Shown piece after piece: positions 48,201 to 57,352 of a stretch of DNA of 64,000 bases. The DNA lies in NCBI GenBank assembly GCA_038321965.1, contig JBBQFL010000009.1, positions 1-64,000 of the forward strand. The letters are read 5' to 3'. Position 1 is the first letter of the stretch. Each line of letters opens with the position of its first letter. The position numbers were made by a program, and so were the translations under genes. The notes beneath the pieces were generated by a model that searched no databases, was not told where the DNA came from, and saw only the letters and a list, made by a program, of their open reading frames with translations. The stretch comes from UKL13-2 sp038321965. GTDB taxonomy: Bacteria; Pseudomonadota; Gammaproteobacteria; Burkholderiales; Usitatibacteraceae.

Positions 48201-48587
48201 CGACGATGCAAACAACACGCGCTTGCCGTCGATACTCCAACCGTTCACGGTGTCTGCACTCGAATGCCAGGTGAGGCGCTTAGGCTGCCCGCCGGTGACT
48301 GGAATAATGTAGACATCGGTGTTGTTGTCGTATTTGGCTGAATACGCGATCCATTTCCCGTCTGGCGAAAAGAATGGCGCAAATTCGTCTGCCGGATGCG
48401 ACGTCAACCGCGTCGGATTTTTTCCCCCACGATCCGCCAGCCAGATGTCGCCAGCGTAGACAAACGCGATGTGGTCGCGCGAGACGCTTGGCTGGCGTAT
48501 CAGCAGCGTTTGTGCGCCTGCCTGCACACCAAAAAAAACCAGCGCGGCTGCGAGCAAGCTGCGCACTGAAACCAGATTCATCGTCAT
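45231..48587 (-). CDS. Tricorn-like S41 peptidase
   Basis: 1118 residues from the ATG at 48587; the frame is open 32 codons further up, but the signal peptide (SLLAAALVFFGVQAGAQ) starts here. Two beta-propeller regions of WD40/TolB style (about 25-310, 330-520), an Ala/Lys/Asp-rich linker (about 534-597), then the core, a PDZ domain and the S41 protease domain. The nucleophile is Ser1004 in DAGSGGDF and the likely base His782 in QVGHNRVGGGD. Tricorn has Ser-His where this has Gly781-His782. Periplasmic by its signal. Not an operon member: neighbours run the other way. Confidence 0.87.
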   Translation of the reverse strand: MTMNLVSVRSLLAAALVFFGVQAGAQTLLIRQPSVSRDHIAFVYAGDIWLADRGGKNPTRLTSHPADEFAPFFSPDGKWIAYSAKYDNNTDVYIIPVTGGQPKRLTWHSSADTVNGWSIDGKRVLFASSREIGNGRSNQLYEVSVDGGYEKKVMEALAFEGSWSKDGRRIAYRPYRSAHSGPSGWRQHRGGSTPPVWIIDPTANTLEKIPHVNASDTNPIWVGDDVVFISDRNDGAANLFIYSSKTKEVRQLTKETLWDVRNASAFENTVVYEVGGRLKELDVGTGSIRELPITLAAQAIQARTQWKDASGAMTSARLSATGKRVVVSARGDVFTVPVKDGSVRNLTQTSGIREKDGLWSADGKRVAYISDAGMHHTLVLRDQAGLEKSQSFELGKSGYFTLLAWAPGGQTIVYQDNHLNLYSISLDKGGIKLIDNRKRRGVFNIAISQDGRWLAYTVAGPNYFNLVKIYDFNTGKSVAVTDGLSHSDNPVFGGTDYLYFTASINSGPSQVGLDMSTQERPLRNGIYAMVLAADGKSPIAPKRGDEEDKKDAAKDGAKDSAKDAPKRDPEAKPEADKATAEKKDPDKPDALPKPPKPVRIDFDGLQQRIVALPVAERNYSSLSVASDGALFYLERTQPGVSNEPPDAESTGNGELYRFNFEDRKAKSLKQHVANFSVSADGKKLLLQYAKGKLEIADAAEKLEAKALDLSQLGMTVNPPEEWQQIFNETWWMEKEFFYDANLHGIDWNAVRARYQPLLKHVQRREDLNDLLVEMIGELQVGHNRVGGGDVHKERPAPVGLLGADFAVENDHYRIKKIYSGDRWNPFLKAPLAAPGLGVKAGDYVLAINGRPVSGKENLYAFLEHTVGKQVTLTVASELTAKAPRNIIVEPIASEAALRQWNWIENNRQYVDKMSGGKLAYVYLPDTGSDGFNYFNRMFFSQVDKEAAIIDDRRNSGGQAANYVTDVLSRQYLAGWQDRDGMIFETPGGAIYGPKAMLIDQDAGSGGDFLPYAFKRMGLGPLIGKRTWGGLIGISANPNLIDGGNLVVPFFRFFTPEREWRVENEGVAPDIEVELDPVAVNQGKDPQLDTAIKSVMDRLASEKQMGRKVAPAMPLQLGK

Positions 48588-48983
48588 TGCAATTTTCCCT
48601 TCACGTTTTACGGTTGTCTTGCTGTCTTGGCCGACTCTATCAGCGCATGCCTTTTTAGCCGTATTGGCTGCGGAACGCAACATGCATTAGTTGTCGAACT
48701 GTAACCAGTGTGGCGAAACTGGCAAAGTTCAGCATTGGCGCGGCTCTTGGCGTATTTCTGCCCCAAACTGCCCGCCAGTACTAGCCGCTTGAAGATTAAG
48801 CAGCGACATTCCCCGGCCTAGCCGCAGTAAGCCCACACCGAGCGGAAGGCTTTGGGGTAAACTTTGCCAGCAGCGAGCTGACCCAAGATCCGGCAACTGC
48901 CAAACTTGCTTCGCTTCAATTGCACACTCGCCAGCCTTATCAATGTTCGTTCCGCACAAAAACTAGAGAAGCGGTTAAAACCC
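48588..48983. other. Divergent intergenic region, no gene seen
   Basis: About 395 bases between the divergent S41 peptidase and cyclase genes. It should carry promoters for both. A frame open from 48906 runs into the cyclase but has no gene-like N-terminus. No repeat, hairpin or RNA gene stood out. Confidence 0.5.
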
Positions 48984-51248
48984 ATGGATAAACTCAAAGC
49001 ATTCTGGACCAAGTATTTCTCATCCATCAACGCCCTCATCCGCGCGGGCCTGGGCGTCGGCATCGTGCTGTTGTTTGTGGTCTATTACATGTTTCTGGAC
49101 AGCCGCGGGGCTCTGTCGTTTTTTCAGCGCCTAGAACTTCAGGCCTATGACGCGCGGCTCCTGTCGACGATGCCAGAAAAAATAGATCCAAGAATCGTTA
49201 TCATCGACATCGACGAAAAGAGTATTGCCGCCGAAGGCCGTTGGCCATGGGGCAGGGACAAGTTATCAAAACTGGTGACGCAAGCGTTTGACGACTACAA
49301 GGTCAAGGTTATTGGCTTCGACGTGTTCTTCACCGAGGCAGATACCAGCTCCGGATTGGCGAATCTGGAGGTGCTTGGTAAAACGTCCTTCAAAGCCAAT
49401 GCGGAATTCCAGGAAAAGCTCACCGAATTGCGCCCGGTACTGGATTTCGACGCGCAATTTGCCCAAACGATTAAGAAGTACCCGGTCGTGTTGTCGTTTG
49501 CCGGAAACAATGAGCGCGCAGGTTTGCAGAAACTCGAATTGGGTGTGCTCCCGGCGCCGTCATTTACGGCCATGACATTCAACAAGAAGGCAATTAGCTC
49601 GCTGGAAATTGACGGCTACAGCGGCAACCTGAAATCCCTGCAGGAGGCGGCGTCTGCAACCGGACACGTATTGCCGCAAATCGATTTCGACGGCGTCGCA
49701 AGACGTCTTCCACTGTTCGTCAAATACAAGGATGGCTATTACGATTCCCTGTCGCTGGCGGTGTACCGGGCTTTCCTCGACAACGAGCCCATCAGGGTCA
49801 TCCTGCGTGAAGACGAGGGTGACAACAAGACAAAAATCAAGAGTGTGGATTTGCGCAATACGAGTATTCCTGTTGACGACGAAGGCTCGACGCTGGTTCC
49901 ATATCGTGGCAGAAGCCCCATGTTCCGCTACATTTCTGCGACTGACGTTATTCGCGGCAAACTGACCAAAGGCGAGCTGGACGGAAAAATTGCGCTGGTG
50001 GGCACGTCCGCGCAAGGTTTGTTTGATCTGCGTAGCGCGCCGGTCGGCGAGGTGTATCCGGGGGTTGAGACCCACGCCAATATGCTTTCTGGTTACCTGG
50101 ACAACAACCTCAAGCGCAAACCACCGTACGAAGTCGCGATTAGGGCTTTGATGATCCTACTTATCGGCCTGCCACTCGCCGTGGCACTGGTGAAGATGAA
50201 TCCGATGGTTGCAACGATAACGGTGCTGGTTACCGCCGCAATCGTCACTGCATTCAATATGTATTGGTGGTATCAGGGCTACGTTTTGCCATTGGCGCTA
50301 CCGTTGTTGCTGATTGGCGCACTGTTCCTGCTAAACATGGCATATGGCTTCTTCATTGAAGCGCGCTCCAGACGACAGATTACCGGCATCTTCGGTACGT
50401 ATGTGCCCAAGGAACTGGTCGAAGAAATGGCCAAGGATCCAGGTACCTACACGACCAAAGGTGAAAGCCGCGACATGACGGTGTTGTTTTCGGACGTGCG
50501 TAATTTCACAACGATTTCCGAAGGGCTCGCGCCGACTGAATTGACGGCGATGATGAATGCCTACCTTACTCACATGACGGTGAGTATTCAGGAAGATCGT
50601 GGCACCATCGACAAGTACATCGGTGACGCCATCATGGCGTTCTGGGGCGCCCCACTAAGGGACGAAAAGCACGCCGAGCATGCGTTGCGCTCAGCGCTGG
50701 CGATGCAAAAGAAAGTGAAGGAAATCGGTCCGGAATTCATCAAACGGGGATGGCCCCAACTTGAAATCGGCGTCGGCCTTAACTGCGGCATGATGAACGT
50801 CGGTGACATGGGATCAACCTTCCGCCGTGCGTATACGGTATTGGGCGATGCGGTGAATCTGGCAGCCCGACTTGAAGGCCTGACCAAGGAATACGGCGTC
50901 GGTATCCTCGTTTCAGAAAACATTGTTGCAACTGTGCAGGATATTGTTTACCGAGAACTCGACAGAGTGCGCGTTAAAGGCAAGCTTGAGCCAATTTCCA
51001 TTTATGAGCCCATCGGCAAGAAGGGCGAAGTCCCAGATCAAATCATCGAAGAAATTGATCGATTCCATCGCGCGCTTGATTTGGTTCGATCGCAGAAATG
51101 GGACGAAGCAGAGGCCGCACTCACCAAGCTCATCGAGGCAGACCCTAAACGCAAGGTATACGCGAAATACATGGATCGTGTTGCCACATTGCGCGCCAAT
51201 CCGCCGGGCGACAATTGGGATGGCGTGTATACGATTACCCATAAGTAA
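48984..51248 (+). CDS. CHASE2 adenylate cyclase (class III)
   Basis: 754 residues from the ATG at 48984. TM helix about 22-41, an extracytoplasmic CHASE2 domain about 45-380 (IDPRIVIIDIDEKSI, WPWGRDKL), three TM helices about 384-458, and a cyclase domain about 498-670. Metal-binding aspartates are D504 (LFSDVRNF) and D548 (KYIGDAIMAFWG). A Lys in DKYIGD and an Asp in VLGDAVNLAARLEG fit adenine specificity. A short helical tail follows (ALTKLIEADP). It should make cAMP in response to an external signal. A strong terminator follows at 51270. Confidence 0.92.
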   Translation: MDKLKAFWTKYFSSINALIRAGLGVGIVLLFVVYYMFLDSRGALSFFQRLELQAYDARLLSTMPEKIDPRIVIIDIDEKSIAAEGRWPWGRDKLSKLVTQAFDDYKVKVIGFDVFFTEADTSSGLANLEVLGKTSFKANAEFQEKLTELRPVLDFDAQFAQTIKKYPVVLSFAGNNERAGLQKLELGVLPAPSFTAMTFNKKAISSLEIDGYSGNLKSLQEAASATGHVLPQIDFDGVARRLPLFVKYKDGYYDSLSLAVYRAFLDNEPIRVILREDEGDNKTKIKSVDLRNTSIPVDDEGSTLVPYRGRSPMFRYISATDVIRGKLTKGELDGKIALVGTSAQGLFDLRSAPVGEVYPGVETHANMLSGYLDNNLKRKPPYEVAIRALMILLIGLPLAVALVKMNPMVATITVLVTAAIVTAFNMYWWYQGYVLPLALPLLLIGALFLLNMAYGFFIEARSRRQITGIFGTYVPKELVEEMAKDPGTYTTKGESRDMTVLFSDVRNFTTISEGLAPTELTAMMNAYLTHMTVSIQEDRGTIDKYIGDAIMAFWGAPLRDEKHAEHALRSALAMQKKVKEIGPEFIKRGWPQLEIGVGLNCGMMNVGDMGSTFRRAYTVLGDAVNLAARLEGLTKEYGVGILVSENIVATVQDIVYRELDRVRVKGKLEPISIYEPIGKKGEVPDQIIEEIDRFHRALDLVRSQKWDEAEAALTKLIEADPKRKVYAKYMDRVATLRANPPGDNWDGVYTITHK

Positions 51249-51269
51249 GACACGTTATCCAATAAATTG

Positions 51270-51310
51270 TCCGCCATTCTCGACTAATGGGAATGGCGGA
51301 TTTCTTTTTC
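51270..51310 (+). terminator. Rho-independent terminator after the cyclase gene
   Basis: TCCGCCATTC (51270-51279) pairs with GAATGGCGGA (51291-51300) over ten perfect bases around an 11-base loop, followed by TTTCTTTTT. This ends the adenylate cyclase transcript 21 bases after its stop. Confidence 0.9.
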
Positions 51311-51358
51311 CGCCAAAGCCGCGCTGTGACTTGTAGCGCGGTACTGAACTCTGCACAC

Positions 51359-52408
51359 ATGATCACCTACCCTCACGAAACACCACCCGCTCCCGGCGAA
51401 TCCATCCTGGTTGCACCCGGCATTTACTGGATACGCATGCCGTTGCCGTTCGCGCTGAACCACATCAACCTGTGGCTGCTTGAGGATCTCGACGATGCTG
51501 GCCAGAGTTGCTGGACCATCGTCGACACCGGCTATGGCGTGGCTGCGACGCATGCGCTCTGGGAACAGCATTTCGCCGGGCTCATGGGTAGCAAACCGGT
51601 CAAGCGCATCATCGTGACCCACTACCACCCGGACCACGTCGGCTGTGCTTCCTGGCTCCACGAAAAGACCGGCGCACCCATATGGATGACCACGTCTGAA
51701 TACCTGTCTGCCCACGCAGCGGCTGAAGATGTTGCCGGTTTTGATCGGGAAAACTCGGCGCGGCTTTTTGTCTCACACGGACTCGCCAAAGCAAGACCGG
51801 ACTTCGCTGAGGCGCAGAAGGTGCGTTCTGGTGCGTACAAGCGCGGTGTGCCGACCGTGCCCCGGCAGTACTACCGCATCATGGAAAACGATGAAATCAC
51901 TATTGGCGCGCGCACCTGGCGAATAATCACGGCGTTCGGCCATGCACCGGAACATGCCACCTTGTTTTCTGCCGACGGCAACATTTTGATTTCCGGCGAT
52001 CAGGTCCTGCCGCGCATCACCACCAACGTCGGCGTTTGGGGCAATCAGCCTGAAGCAAATCCGCTCAAGCAATTTCTCGACAGTATGGAAAAATTTGAAC
52101 CACTCCCCACAGAAACGCTGATACTTCCTTCGCATGATCGCGTGTTTTTCGGTTTGCACGAGCGCCTTGCGCAACTACGGCAACATCATGCCGAGCGACT
52201 GACAGAGCTGGAAGCGGCGATTGAAACGCCAAAACACGCGGCCGAAATATTGCCGGTGTTGTTTCGCCGCCCGCTGGATGAGCACCAACTGGTGTTTGCC
52301 ATTGGCGAGGCGATCGCGCATTTGCATTTCCTGTGGCGTGCCGGCCGCGCCAAACGCACCATTGGCAACGACGGCATCTACATGTTTCAACGTGTTGCGG
52401 CAAGCTAG
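51359..52408 (+). CDS. MBL-fold metallo-hydrolase
   Basis: 349 residues from the ATG at 51359; the frame is open upstream only across the terminator. It has the beta-lactamase-fold zinc site THYHPDHVG (near 85), a distal His in GHAPEH, Asp in SGDQVLP, and His in LPSHDRVF. The C-terminal helical domain (about 260-349) is like that of the LACTB2/glyoxalase-II-like branch. Substrate unknown. It stands alone between a terminator and convergent genes. Confidence 0.87.
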   Translation: MITYPHETPPAPGESILVAPGIYWIRMPLPFALNHINLWLLEDLDDAGQSCWTIVDTGYGVAATHALWEQHFAGLMGSKPVKRIIVTHYHPDHVGCASWLHEKTGAPIWMTTSEYLSAHAAAEDVAGFDRENSARLFVSHGLAKARPDFAEAQKVRSGAYKRGVPTVPRQYYRIMENDEITIGARTWRIITAFGHAPEHATLFSADGNILISGDQVLPRITTNVGVWGNQPEANPLKQFLDSMEKFEPLPTETLILPSHDRVFFGLHERLAQLRQHHAERLTELEAAIETPKHAAEILPVLFRRPLDEHQLVFAIGEAIAHLHFLWRAGRAKRTIGNDGIYMFQRVAAS

Positions 52409-52427
52409 CTGCCCGACAGGCGCAAGC

Positions 52428-54830
52428 CTATTCCATCGGTGCCATTACGGCGGGCAAGGTCACTGAAAACGTCGACCCGCTTGCGCCCTTGGCCGTCTTG
52501 CTGCTGACGTCGATGGCACCATGGTGACGGGCAACCACGGTCTTCACGAAAACCAGGCCAAGACCGATACCATCTTCCTCCGGCTGGCCTTCAAGCTTCA
52601 ATCTTGTAAACCGTTGAAACAGTTTGGACATATCAGCCTCGGCAATGCCGTAGCCTTGGTCCGTGACATTTAGCCGCCATTTATCCTCTTCGCGCTGCAG
52701 CGTCATAGATATGCAGGTCTCTGGGGGGCTGTACTTGATCGCGTTTGACAGCAGATTGATGAGGGTGCGGGTGAGGAGGTCGCGGTCGCCCATTACCCAC
52801 GCTTCAGTTTTCTGTTCACCGACCGTCACCTGAATCTTCTTGGACGATGCCAACGACCATGCCTCCTCGGCAGCATCCCGCATCAACTCATTTAGCTCGA
52901 CTACCACGAAATCCTGCGAGCGGGCGCGTTCGGCGGTGGCCAGCCTGAGGAAGTCATCGGCGAGATTCAAGGTGCGTCTGGCGTATTTGCCGATACGTTC
53001 CACCAATCGCTCGACGGGCATCAGTTCAGGTTCCTCGCGCTGCATTTCCAGGAGTGTCAGTATCGAGGCCTGTGGCGAACGCATATCATGCGAAAGAAAG
53101 CGCAACGCTTCATCCCGGCGGCGTTCAGATTCGCGCAATGGCGAAACATCCACCAAGGTCACGATCGAGCCGGTGCGCATGCCGCGAGCCGAATACGACG
53201 GCGCGATCTGCGCCAGCAGTTCGTGTTCGTTCGGTCCGGTCACCTCTAGCGAAATGGAGGTTGCTTCATCGAAAGCATGCGTCCAGATTTCCCGCCACGG
53301 GCGCGTTTCTCCGTGCCGCAACAGCGCCAGCACCTGGAAAATATCCGAACCTTCCAACACGGTTGTGACGCGCGTTACTTCGCTCTCATTTTCGAAAGCT
53401 GCAAACAGCCGATCAGCCACCGTATTGGCCAGCAGAATTCTCCCTGTGAAATCCGTGACCAATACCGCTTCCGGTATATTCTCCAAACTATCTGCAACAA
53501 AGCGATTCAGGTCGCGCATGCGCTGCGTGGCAGCTTGCAGGGCGGCAATGCGGTTTTCGATTACGCCCGGCACAAACAGAGAGCCAGTAGTAGTGGGCGC
53601 AATATGCCGAACCGATTCTTCGGGAACAACTACCGGCTCGCGCTCAAGGCGAAGAAGCTCATCGTCAAAGAAACGCTGAGTCGCTTCCAGTTTTCGCCAG
53701 CTCCAAAGCGGGTAGGCAAGGAAGAGTGAAAATACCAGTGCCACTGGCGATAGCCAGATGAAGGCGAATTTGAATGTGAATGCCGCACCCGCGATTGCCG
53801 CGATGGCGACAGTAGCGGTCAATAGCAACGACTGCCTCGGACTCAGCCAAAGGTACGCGAACATGACGCCCAGCAGCAGCAGCAGTGTCGCGACGCCCGT
53901 CAAGGCAGCACTGCCACGACGGATGTCTATGCGCTCAACGAGCCCTTGCAGAATATTGGCGTGAATTTCGATCCCCGGCATTGCGCTGGACTGCCCGGAA
54001 ACCGGCGTAGGAAATTCGTCACGCAGTCCGGATGCGGTCGTACCGACCAGGACAAGCTTCCCGTTGAAAGTATTTGCTGGATAGCCGCCAGTAAGGACGT
54101 CGAGCGCCGAAATGCGCTTGAAGTGACCGGGTGGGCCTGCAAACGGTATGAGGTAAAGGTGATCGCGGGCCCAGTGTTGCCCCGCTGCTGGCGGACGAGG
54201 ATTCACGACACCTGGAATAGCGCGATCCGGGGGCCATTTTGCCGGGTCCGATTTGGTCAGCATGGCGAGGGCCAGTTGTTCATGAACTGCAGATCCACCA
54301 CCGGCGCGAAGAAAGGTGCTGCGAAGTATTCCGTCCAGGTCCAGTTCGGTATCAATTTGCGCCAGACCGGCAGCCGCTTGGGAAAACCCAGGAAGCGGTA
54401 AAGTCTCACCGACCATCTCGCCATCGACAATAGTTTTGATCACCGGCAGAATCACTCGGCCGCTATTGCGTATGGAGTCCCCCAGCGCACGGTCCGCATT
54501 CTGGTTGTGGACATCGGGCTCTGTCAGGACGATATCGAAGCCGATTACCTTGGCCTGTGCAGCCGTCAGTTTGTCGATAAGGGTGGCGTATACAGCCCGT
54601 GACCACGGGAAGCGGCCAATTTGCCGCAGACTTTCTTCATCGATGCCGACGATGACGATGTCGTCGCTAGGCGCCCGCCGAAAAAGTTCGATGGCATTGT
54701 CGTAGAGCGTCTGATCAAGGCGCAGAAACCAATCCTGCCGCAACGCTGCAACACAACCGACCGCCAATACCAGACTGATCAGTAACCATTCGCGAAGTAC
54801 CGGGTTGAGCAGCAGCGCAGCGACGACCAA
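52428..54830 (-). CDS. CHASE2 histidine kinase
   Basis: 800 residues from a TTG at 54830, forced by an in-frame TAG two codons upstream. TM helix about 10-28; extracytoplasmic CHASE2 domain about 35-305 (IVIVGIDEESLRQIGRFPWS); three TM helices about 310-380; PAS about 445-560 (SLENIPEAVLVTDFTGRI); HisKA with FLSHDMRSPQASI; ATPase domain with NLLSNAIKY, VTDQGYGI and GIGLGLVFV. The stop of the FecR gene is 11 bases upstream. The two OmpR-type regulators upstream are the likely partners. It shares its sensor type with the cyclase at 48984. Confidence 0.9.
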   Translation of the reverse strand: MVVAALLLNPVLREWLLISLVLAVGCVAALRQDWFLRLDQTLYDNAIELFRRAPSDDIVIVGIDEESLRQIGRFPWSRAVYATLIDKLTAAQAKVIGFDIVLTEPDVHNQNADRALGDSIRNSGRVILPVIKTIVDGEMVGETLPLPGFSQAAAGLAQIDTELDLDGILRSTFLRAGGGSAVHEQLALAMLTKSDPAKWPPDRAIPGVVNPRPPAAGQHWARDHLYLIPFAGPPGHFKRISALDVLTGGYPANTFNGKLVLVGTTASGLRDEFPTPVSGQSSAMPGIEIHANILQGLVERIDIRRGSAALTGVATLLLLLGVMFAYLWLSPRQSLLLTATVAIAAIAGAAFTFKFAFIWLSPVALVFSLFLAYPLWSWRKLEATQRFFDDELLRLEREPVVVPEESVRHIAPTTTGSLFVPGVIENRIAALQAATQRMRDLNRFVADSLENIPEAVLVTDFTGRILLANTVADRLFAAFENESEVTRVTTVLEGSDIFQVLALLRHGETRPWREIWTHAFDEATSISLEVTGPNEHELLAQIAPSYSARGMRTGSIVTLVDVSPLRESERRRDEALRFLSHDMRSPQASILTLLEMQREEPELMPVERLVERIGKYARRTLNLADDFLRLATAERARSQDFVVVELNELMRDAAEEAWSLASSKKIQVTVGEQKTEAWVMGDRDLLTRTLINLLSNAIKYSPPETCISMTLQREEDKWRLNVTDQGYGIAEADMSKLFQRFTRLKLEGQPEEDGIGLGLVFVKTVVARHHGAIDVSSKTAKGASGSTFSVTLPAVMAPME

Positions 54831-54841
54831 GTACTACCGCC

Positions 54842-56485
54842 CTATCGGCTATCAGGCGCGCGTGTCGGGAACTGTGATTCCGAGAGCCACCAGCCACCGC
54901 CAAGGGGATAAACCTCCAGCACCCGAGGCTCGCTCCACGGCCCGACCGACTTTTCGCTGCCCGCCACTGCACGGACACGTATGTAATATGCACCGACGGC
55001 CAGATTGCCGAGATCAAATTTGTTTCCCGCAATATTGCGGTCAGACGCGATATTGATAAATCGTTCGTCGCGCGCTATTTGTACCTGATGGGTTTGCGCC
55101 GCCGATGCATCAATTTCAAGCGGCAACGCGCCGGCAGAACGCTTGGCCTTGAGTACCGGCAGATCGGCAGCACCGACAAACGTACGCACAGCACTCCACG
55201 GCCCGGTCTCACCTTTGGCGTTCACACTGGCAACACGCCAGTAATAAGTCGTCGCTTTTAGTGCAAAAGCGGGCGTTAGAGAGACGCCGGACGCCACCTT
55301 TTCTTCGGTGAGCGGCGTCGCAAACATTCCATCGGTAGCCACCTGGGCACGGTACGAAACCGCGTCTGGCGCGGCAAGCCAGGTTAATACAACGTTGCTG
55401 GTCAACAAACGATCCTTGTCGGTGGGCGCCGAGAGAACTGGCGGCAATGGGCGCGCCTTGACGACAAACGCGTGAGTAGCGTCTTTGCCTTCCAGGCCAT
55501 TGACGTCAACACCTCTAACACGCAGGAACAGTGGCCCATCGGGCAGATTGACGAACTTGACGGCAGGCGTCGTCGAAGAAGCGTTTGCGATCAGGTTGGT
55601 AAACTCCTTGTCCATCGCGACCTGCGCTCGATACGAACCGGCAGCAGGCACCGGCTGAAATGCAAACGCCACTTCCGGTGTCTGGAATTGCGCGGGCAGC
55701 GAGGCAACATCGGGTGGAGGCAACAGCGCGACCGGTGGTGATGGCGCCTTGCCAGCCTCAATAAACGTCCCGAACCCGGCAGACAGCGCGAGACGCCCCG
55801 TACCGGCAGGTGCTGTCGTCGTGCCTGAAACCGCGACCAATCCTTCAACAACTTCGCCCTGACCTTTCATGCCGGATTCATCAGCACCGACACGGAACAA
55901 AGTACCACGCACACCCATGTTGGACGTTGGCGTACGAATCTCATAGCGCGCCGCAGCGTTCTTCTGCTTAACGACACTGGTTTCCACACGACCACTATCG
56001 ACTCGCACAACGGTATCGGTCACGCCGCCGGTATTGGCCAACTGTCGCGCCAACTCCAGCCGAATGATCGATTTCGGTTGCACCGTCAGTGTTGAGCCAT
56101 CAGCGAGTTTGATGGTGACGAAGCTGTCGTCACCCGTCCTTAACTTATCTCCCTCTTTGACCTCTCTGCCCGGCAAAATTGACCCGGCGCCGGAAGTGAC
56201 CGAGCCAGTCGCCGCAATGACTTCTATCGGCGCTAGATCAAGTCGCATCGCTGATACCGGTATGCGAATTTTTGAGCCAAGCGGAATTGCGCGCGGGTTG
56301 CCGATCGTATTGAACTTCGAAAATAACTGCCAATCGCTTTTGTTAAGCAGATAGCGATTGGCAAGCTTTAGCAAAGTGTCGCCACGCTCGGCCGAGTGAA
56401 TGTAGAAGCGCGCATCCTCGGCGCGCGCCGACATGGCGAACAACAGAAAAAAAATTGCCGGCGCGAAGGTCCGAATGATCTTCAA
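54842..56485 (-). CDS. Secreted LysM-FecR-FN3-like protein
   Basis: 547 residues from a TTG at 56485, which gives a signal peptide (FAPAIFFLLFAMSARA) and has GGG five bases upstream; a longer open frame to 56608 has no signal peptide at its start. LysM-like domain about 32-75 (RGDTLLKLANRYLL, IPLGSKIRIP). FecR domain about 90-215 (GREVKEGDKLRTGDDSFVTI, RTPTSNMGVRGTLFRV). Two to three fibronectin-like repeats follow. It probably binds peptidoglycan in the periplasm. It sits between the regulators and the CHASE2 kinase, so a role as sensory accessory is inferred. Confidence 0.85.
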   Translation of the reverse strand: MKIIRTFAPAIFFLLFAMSARAEDARFYIHSAERGDTLLKLANRYLLNKSDWQLFSKFNTIGNPRAIPLGSKIRIPVSAMRLDLAPIEVIAATGSVTSGAGSILPGREVKEGDKLRTGDDSFVTIKLADGSTLTVQPKSIIRLELARQLANTGGVTDTVVRVDSGRVETSVVKQKNAAARYEIRTPTSNMGVRGTLFRVGADESGMKGQGEVVEGLVAVSGTTTAPAGTGRLALSAGFGTFIEAGKAPSPPVALLPPPDVASLPAQFQTPEVAFAFQPVPAAGSYRAQVAMDKEFTNLIANASSTTPAVKFVNLPDGPLFLRVRGVDVNGLEGKDATHAFVVKARPLPPVLSAPTDKDRLLTSNVVLTWLAAPDAVSYRAQVATDGMFATPLTEEKVASGVSLTPAFALKATTYYWRVASVNAKGETGPWSAVRTFVGAADLPVLKAKRSAGALPLEIDASAAQTHQVQIARDERFINIASDRNIAGNKFDLGNLAVGAYYIRVRAVAGSEKSVGPWSEPRVLEVYPLGGGWWLSESQFPTRAPDSR

Positions 56486-56549
56486 GTTAACCCATCTCAA
56501 CGTGTAGTATGAAAAATTCCCGGTTTTGCCAAATTGAACGGGCTGACCT

Positions 56550-57266
56550 CTACGACAATTCCGCCGCCGTATCGTCTGGCACACTGACTCTCTCAAGGCG
56601 GTAACCAAAGTTATAAACCGGGGTCAGACGCACGCCTCGTGCTGGACCCAATTCCAGCTTCTTGCGCACCCGACTCATGTGTGTATCGACGGTTCGCGAT
56701 TGCACGTCCGAGGAACGGCCCCAAACGCTTTCCGAGATATGCCCGCGCGACGTCAGACGCCCGATATTGCGGAACAGGAAAACAGTAAGATCATATTCCT
56801 TGTCCGTCATTTCGATTGGCTCACCTGCAAGCGTCACGACGCGGTCGACAAGGTTGATCAAGTAGGGTCCGATGGAAATGGGTTCGATATCCGACGACTT
56901 GGGCCGCGTACGGCGCAACAGTGAATCCACACGCGCCAGCAATTCAAGCCGACGGATCGGCTTCACCATGTAATCATCGGCACCGGCCTGCAAGGCGGCG
57001 ACGATGTCGGCTTCAGAATCGCGACTGGTTGCAAACAATACCGGCGTCGTGGACTGCTGCTTTTCACGTAACCAACGCAGGACCTCGTGACCCGACATGT
57101 CAGGTACGTGCCAGTCGAGCATGAACAAATCAAAGCTCTCGCGAGCAGCTTCCCGGACGATTGTCTTTCCGGAGGTAAAATTGTGCACCGTATGACCGGC
57201 AGCTTCGAGCCAGTGCTGCATTGCCGTACCTACGACGACATCATCTTCAAGCAATGCGATTCGCAT
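56550..57266 (-). CDS. OmpR-family response regulator
   Basis: 238 residues from the ATG at 57266. Receiver with Asp51 in LFMLDWHVPDMSG, and K in YMVKPIRR. Winged-helix C-terminal domain about 130-230 (MTDKEYDLTVFLFRNIGRL, SRTVDTHMSRVRKKLELG). Paralogue of the regulator upstream at 57353-58045 (LEDD, LDW, VKPxRxLELLAR conserved). It lies 65 bases before the FecR gene. Confidence 0.92.
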   Translation of the reverse strand: MRIALLEDDVVVGTAMQHWLEAAGHTVHNFTSGKTIVREAARESFDLFMLDWHVPDMSGHEVLRWLREKQQSTTPVLFATSRDSEADIVAALQAGADDYMVKPIRRLELLARVDSLLRRTRPKSSDIEPISIGPYLINLVDRVVTLAGEPIEMTDKEYDLTVFLFRNIGRLTSRGHISESVWGRSSDVQSRTVDTHMSRVRKKLELGPARGVRLTPVYNFGYRLERVSVPDDTAAELS

Positions 57267-57352
57267 GACGTCCCCAAATCGATCTACTGATTTCAATTGT
57301 AGTCAGTTTACCCTTGTAACGGCACCAATTGCGCAGTCTATGCAGCATGAGA

